From assembly GCA_900545875.1 (NCBI GenBank), contig URAQ01000088.1, forward strand, positions 1-6,965: 6,965 nt of DNA. Reading direction: 5' to 3'. Of this stretch, positions 6,163 to 6,965 are shown one piece after another (positions within the stretch are counted from its first letter, which is position 1; each line of letters begins with the position of its first letter). The position numbers and the translations under genes are program-made. The stretch is from an uncultured Collinsella sp. (GTDB taxonomy: Bacteria; Actinomycetota; Coriobacteriia; Coriobacteriales; Coriobacteriaceae). The notes under the pieces were generated by a model. It was not told where the DNA came from. It saw only the letters and a program-made list of their open reading frames with translations, and did no database searches.

Positions 6163-6965
6163 TCGAAAGCACCTACCAGTTCGTTGATGTCCTTCACGCC
6201 CTGGGACTCGGCCCAGGCCTCGAGCTCATGCGCGATCTTGAGCGAAGCGCACGGATCGACGAAGTTGGCCATACCGACCGACACGCAGGTGGCACCGGCC
6301 AGGATAAACTCGGCCGCATCTTCGCCAGTCATGACACCGCCGACGCCGTTGATGGGGATATCGACGGCCTGGGCAACCTCCCAGACCATGCGCACGGCGA
6401 TGTGGTGGCACAGCGGGCCCGAAAGACCGCCCTTGGGCTTGGCCACACGGGACTTGCGGGTATGGACGTCGATGGCCATGCCCTGGATGGAGTTGATGAC
6501 CGAAAGGCCGTCGGCGCCGGCGGCCTCGAGGGCCTTGGCGATCTCGGCGACGTTGACCGGCGCCATCTTCACGAACAGCGGCTTATCGGTCACCTTGCGG
6601 CAGGCAGCCATAACGGAAGAGGCGCCCTCGGGCGTGGAGCCCATGGCGGCACCGCCGGCGGCGATATTGGGGCAGCTCACGTTGATCTCGTAGCCGGCAG
6701 CCCAGGGGCACAGCTCGACATACATCTCGAGTGCGCGGACAAACTCGTCAACGGAGTGGCCGGCAACCTGACAGATGACCTGGCAACCGTCCTTGGACAG
6801 TTGCTCGAGCCACGGGCCGGACTCGCGGGCAAAGGCGGCCACGCCGGGGTTCTGAAGGCCCACGGAGTTGATCATACCGCCGGGGATCTCGGCCATGCGG
6901 GGCGCGGGGTTGCCGGGCCAGGGCTCGGCTGCGCAACCCTTGGTGGTGATGGCGCCGAGCTGACT
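6156..6965 (-). CDS. pyrD: Dihydroorotate dehydrogenase, class 1B catalytic subunit (5' end beyond window)
   Basis: FMN enzyme oxidising dihydroorotate to orotate, the fourth step of UMP synthesis. The visible 269 residues run in from the right edge without a start; about 35-40 N-terminal residues are missing compared with the usual length of about 305. Numbering from the edge: GAITTKG (4-10, FMN/substrate Lys9), NSVGLQNPG (33-41), and EINVSCPN with the catalytic-base Cys98, which would fall near residue 135 of the full protein as in class 1 enzymes. GGLSGP (179-184) and the FMN phosphate part INGVGGVMTGEDA follow. An internal ATG at 6896 is not the start, because conserved family sequence continues upstream of it. 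Class 1B enzymes work with the iron-sulfur/FAD subunit PyrK, which would be expected just upstream, outside the window; 1B rather than 1A is judged from the sequence alone. Confidence 0.94.
   Translation of the reverse strand, partial: SQLGAITTKGCAAEPWPGNPAPRMAEIPGGMINSVGLQNPGVAAFARESGPWLEQLSKDGCQVICQVAGHSVDEFVRALEMYVELCPWAAGYEINVSCPNIAAGGAAMGSTPEGASSVMAACRKVTDKPLFVKMAPVNVAEIAKALEAAGADGLSVINSIQGMAIDVHTRKSRVAKPKGGLSGPLCHHIAVRMVWEVAQAVDIPINGVGGVMTGEDAAEFILAGATCVSVGMANFVDPCASLKIAHELEAWAESQGVKDINELVGAFEC

Noticed and set aside
6156..6896. pyrD starting at the internal ATG at 6896
   Set aside because: Conserved DHOD sequence (GAITTKGC and the following Pro-rich part) continues in frame upstream to the window edge, so the true start is outside the window.

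Overview
The window is a compact, GC-rich (roughly 60%) stretch of bacterial chromosome in which every recognisable gene lies on the minus strand, so it reads from right to left. The content points to an actinobacterial lineage. The block pyrD-pyrF-mihF-gmk-rpoZ includes an actinobacterial-type integration host factor next to guanylate kinase and RNA polymerase omega, an arrangement known from Mycobacterium and relatives. A class 1B-type dihydroorotate dehydrogenase, a rhodanese-less ThiI and a comEA-comEC pair suggest a gut anaerobe of the Coriobacteriia, possibly Collinsella. That placement is inferred from gene content and was not tested by a search.

Reading from the right edge: (1) pyrD (5' end cut off by the window) and pyrF overlap by 7 nt and carry out the fourth and last steps of UMP synthesis. 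(2) A gap of about 240 bases holds a long hairpin after pyrF, a second smaller hairpin, and a likely extended -10 promoter lying inside an inverted repeat. (3) mihF, gmk, rpoZ and thiI form a tightly packed operon. mihF/gmk and rpoZ/thiI abut with no spacer, gmk/rpoZ are 5 nt apart, and gmk and rpoZ both start with GTG. The operon ends at a strong 13-bp hairpin terminator. (4) A gap of about 210 bases with AT-rich repeats and a 12-bp palindrome leads into comEA, which overlaps comEC by an ATGA. comEC runs off the left edge and is the largest gene here: one uninterrupted reading frame of 624 codons from 1872 to 1.

Functionally the right half concerns nucleotide supply and transcription: UMP synthesis, GMP to GDP, RNA polymerase assembly and a nucleoid protein, plus tRNA 4-thiouridine and thiamine sulfur transfer by ThiI. 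The left half is DNA uptake for natural transformation: the ComEA receptor and the ComEC channel with its metallo-beta-lactamase-like domain. All genes look intact apart from the two cut by the window edges. I see no mobile element, CRISPR array, tRNA or rRNA. No clearly new system is evident. The most interesting unexplained pieces are the structured intergenic region 5248-5400, the repeats upstream of comEA, and a Gly-to-Ser change in the ThiI PP-loop.
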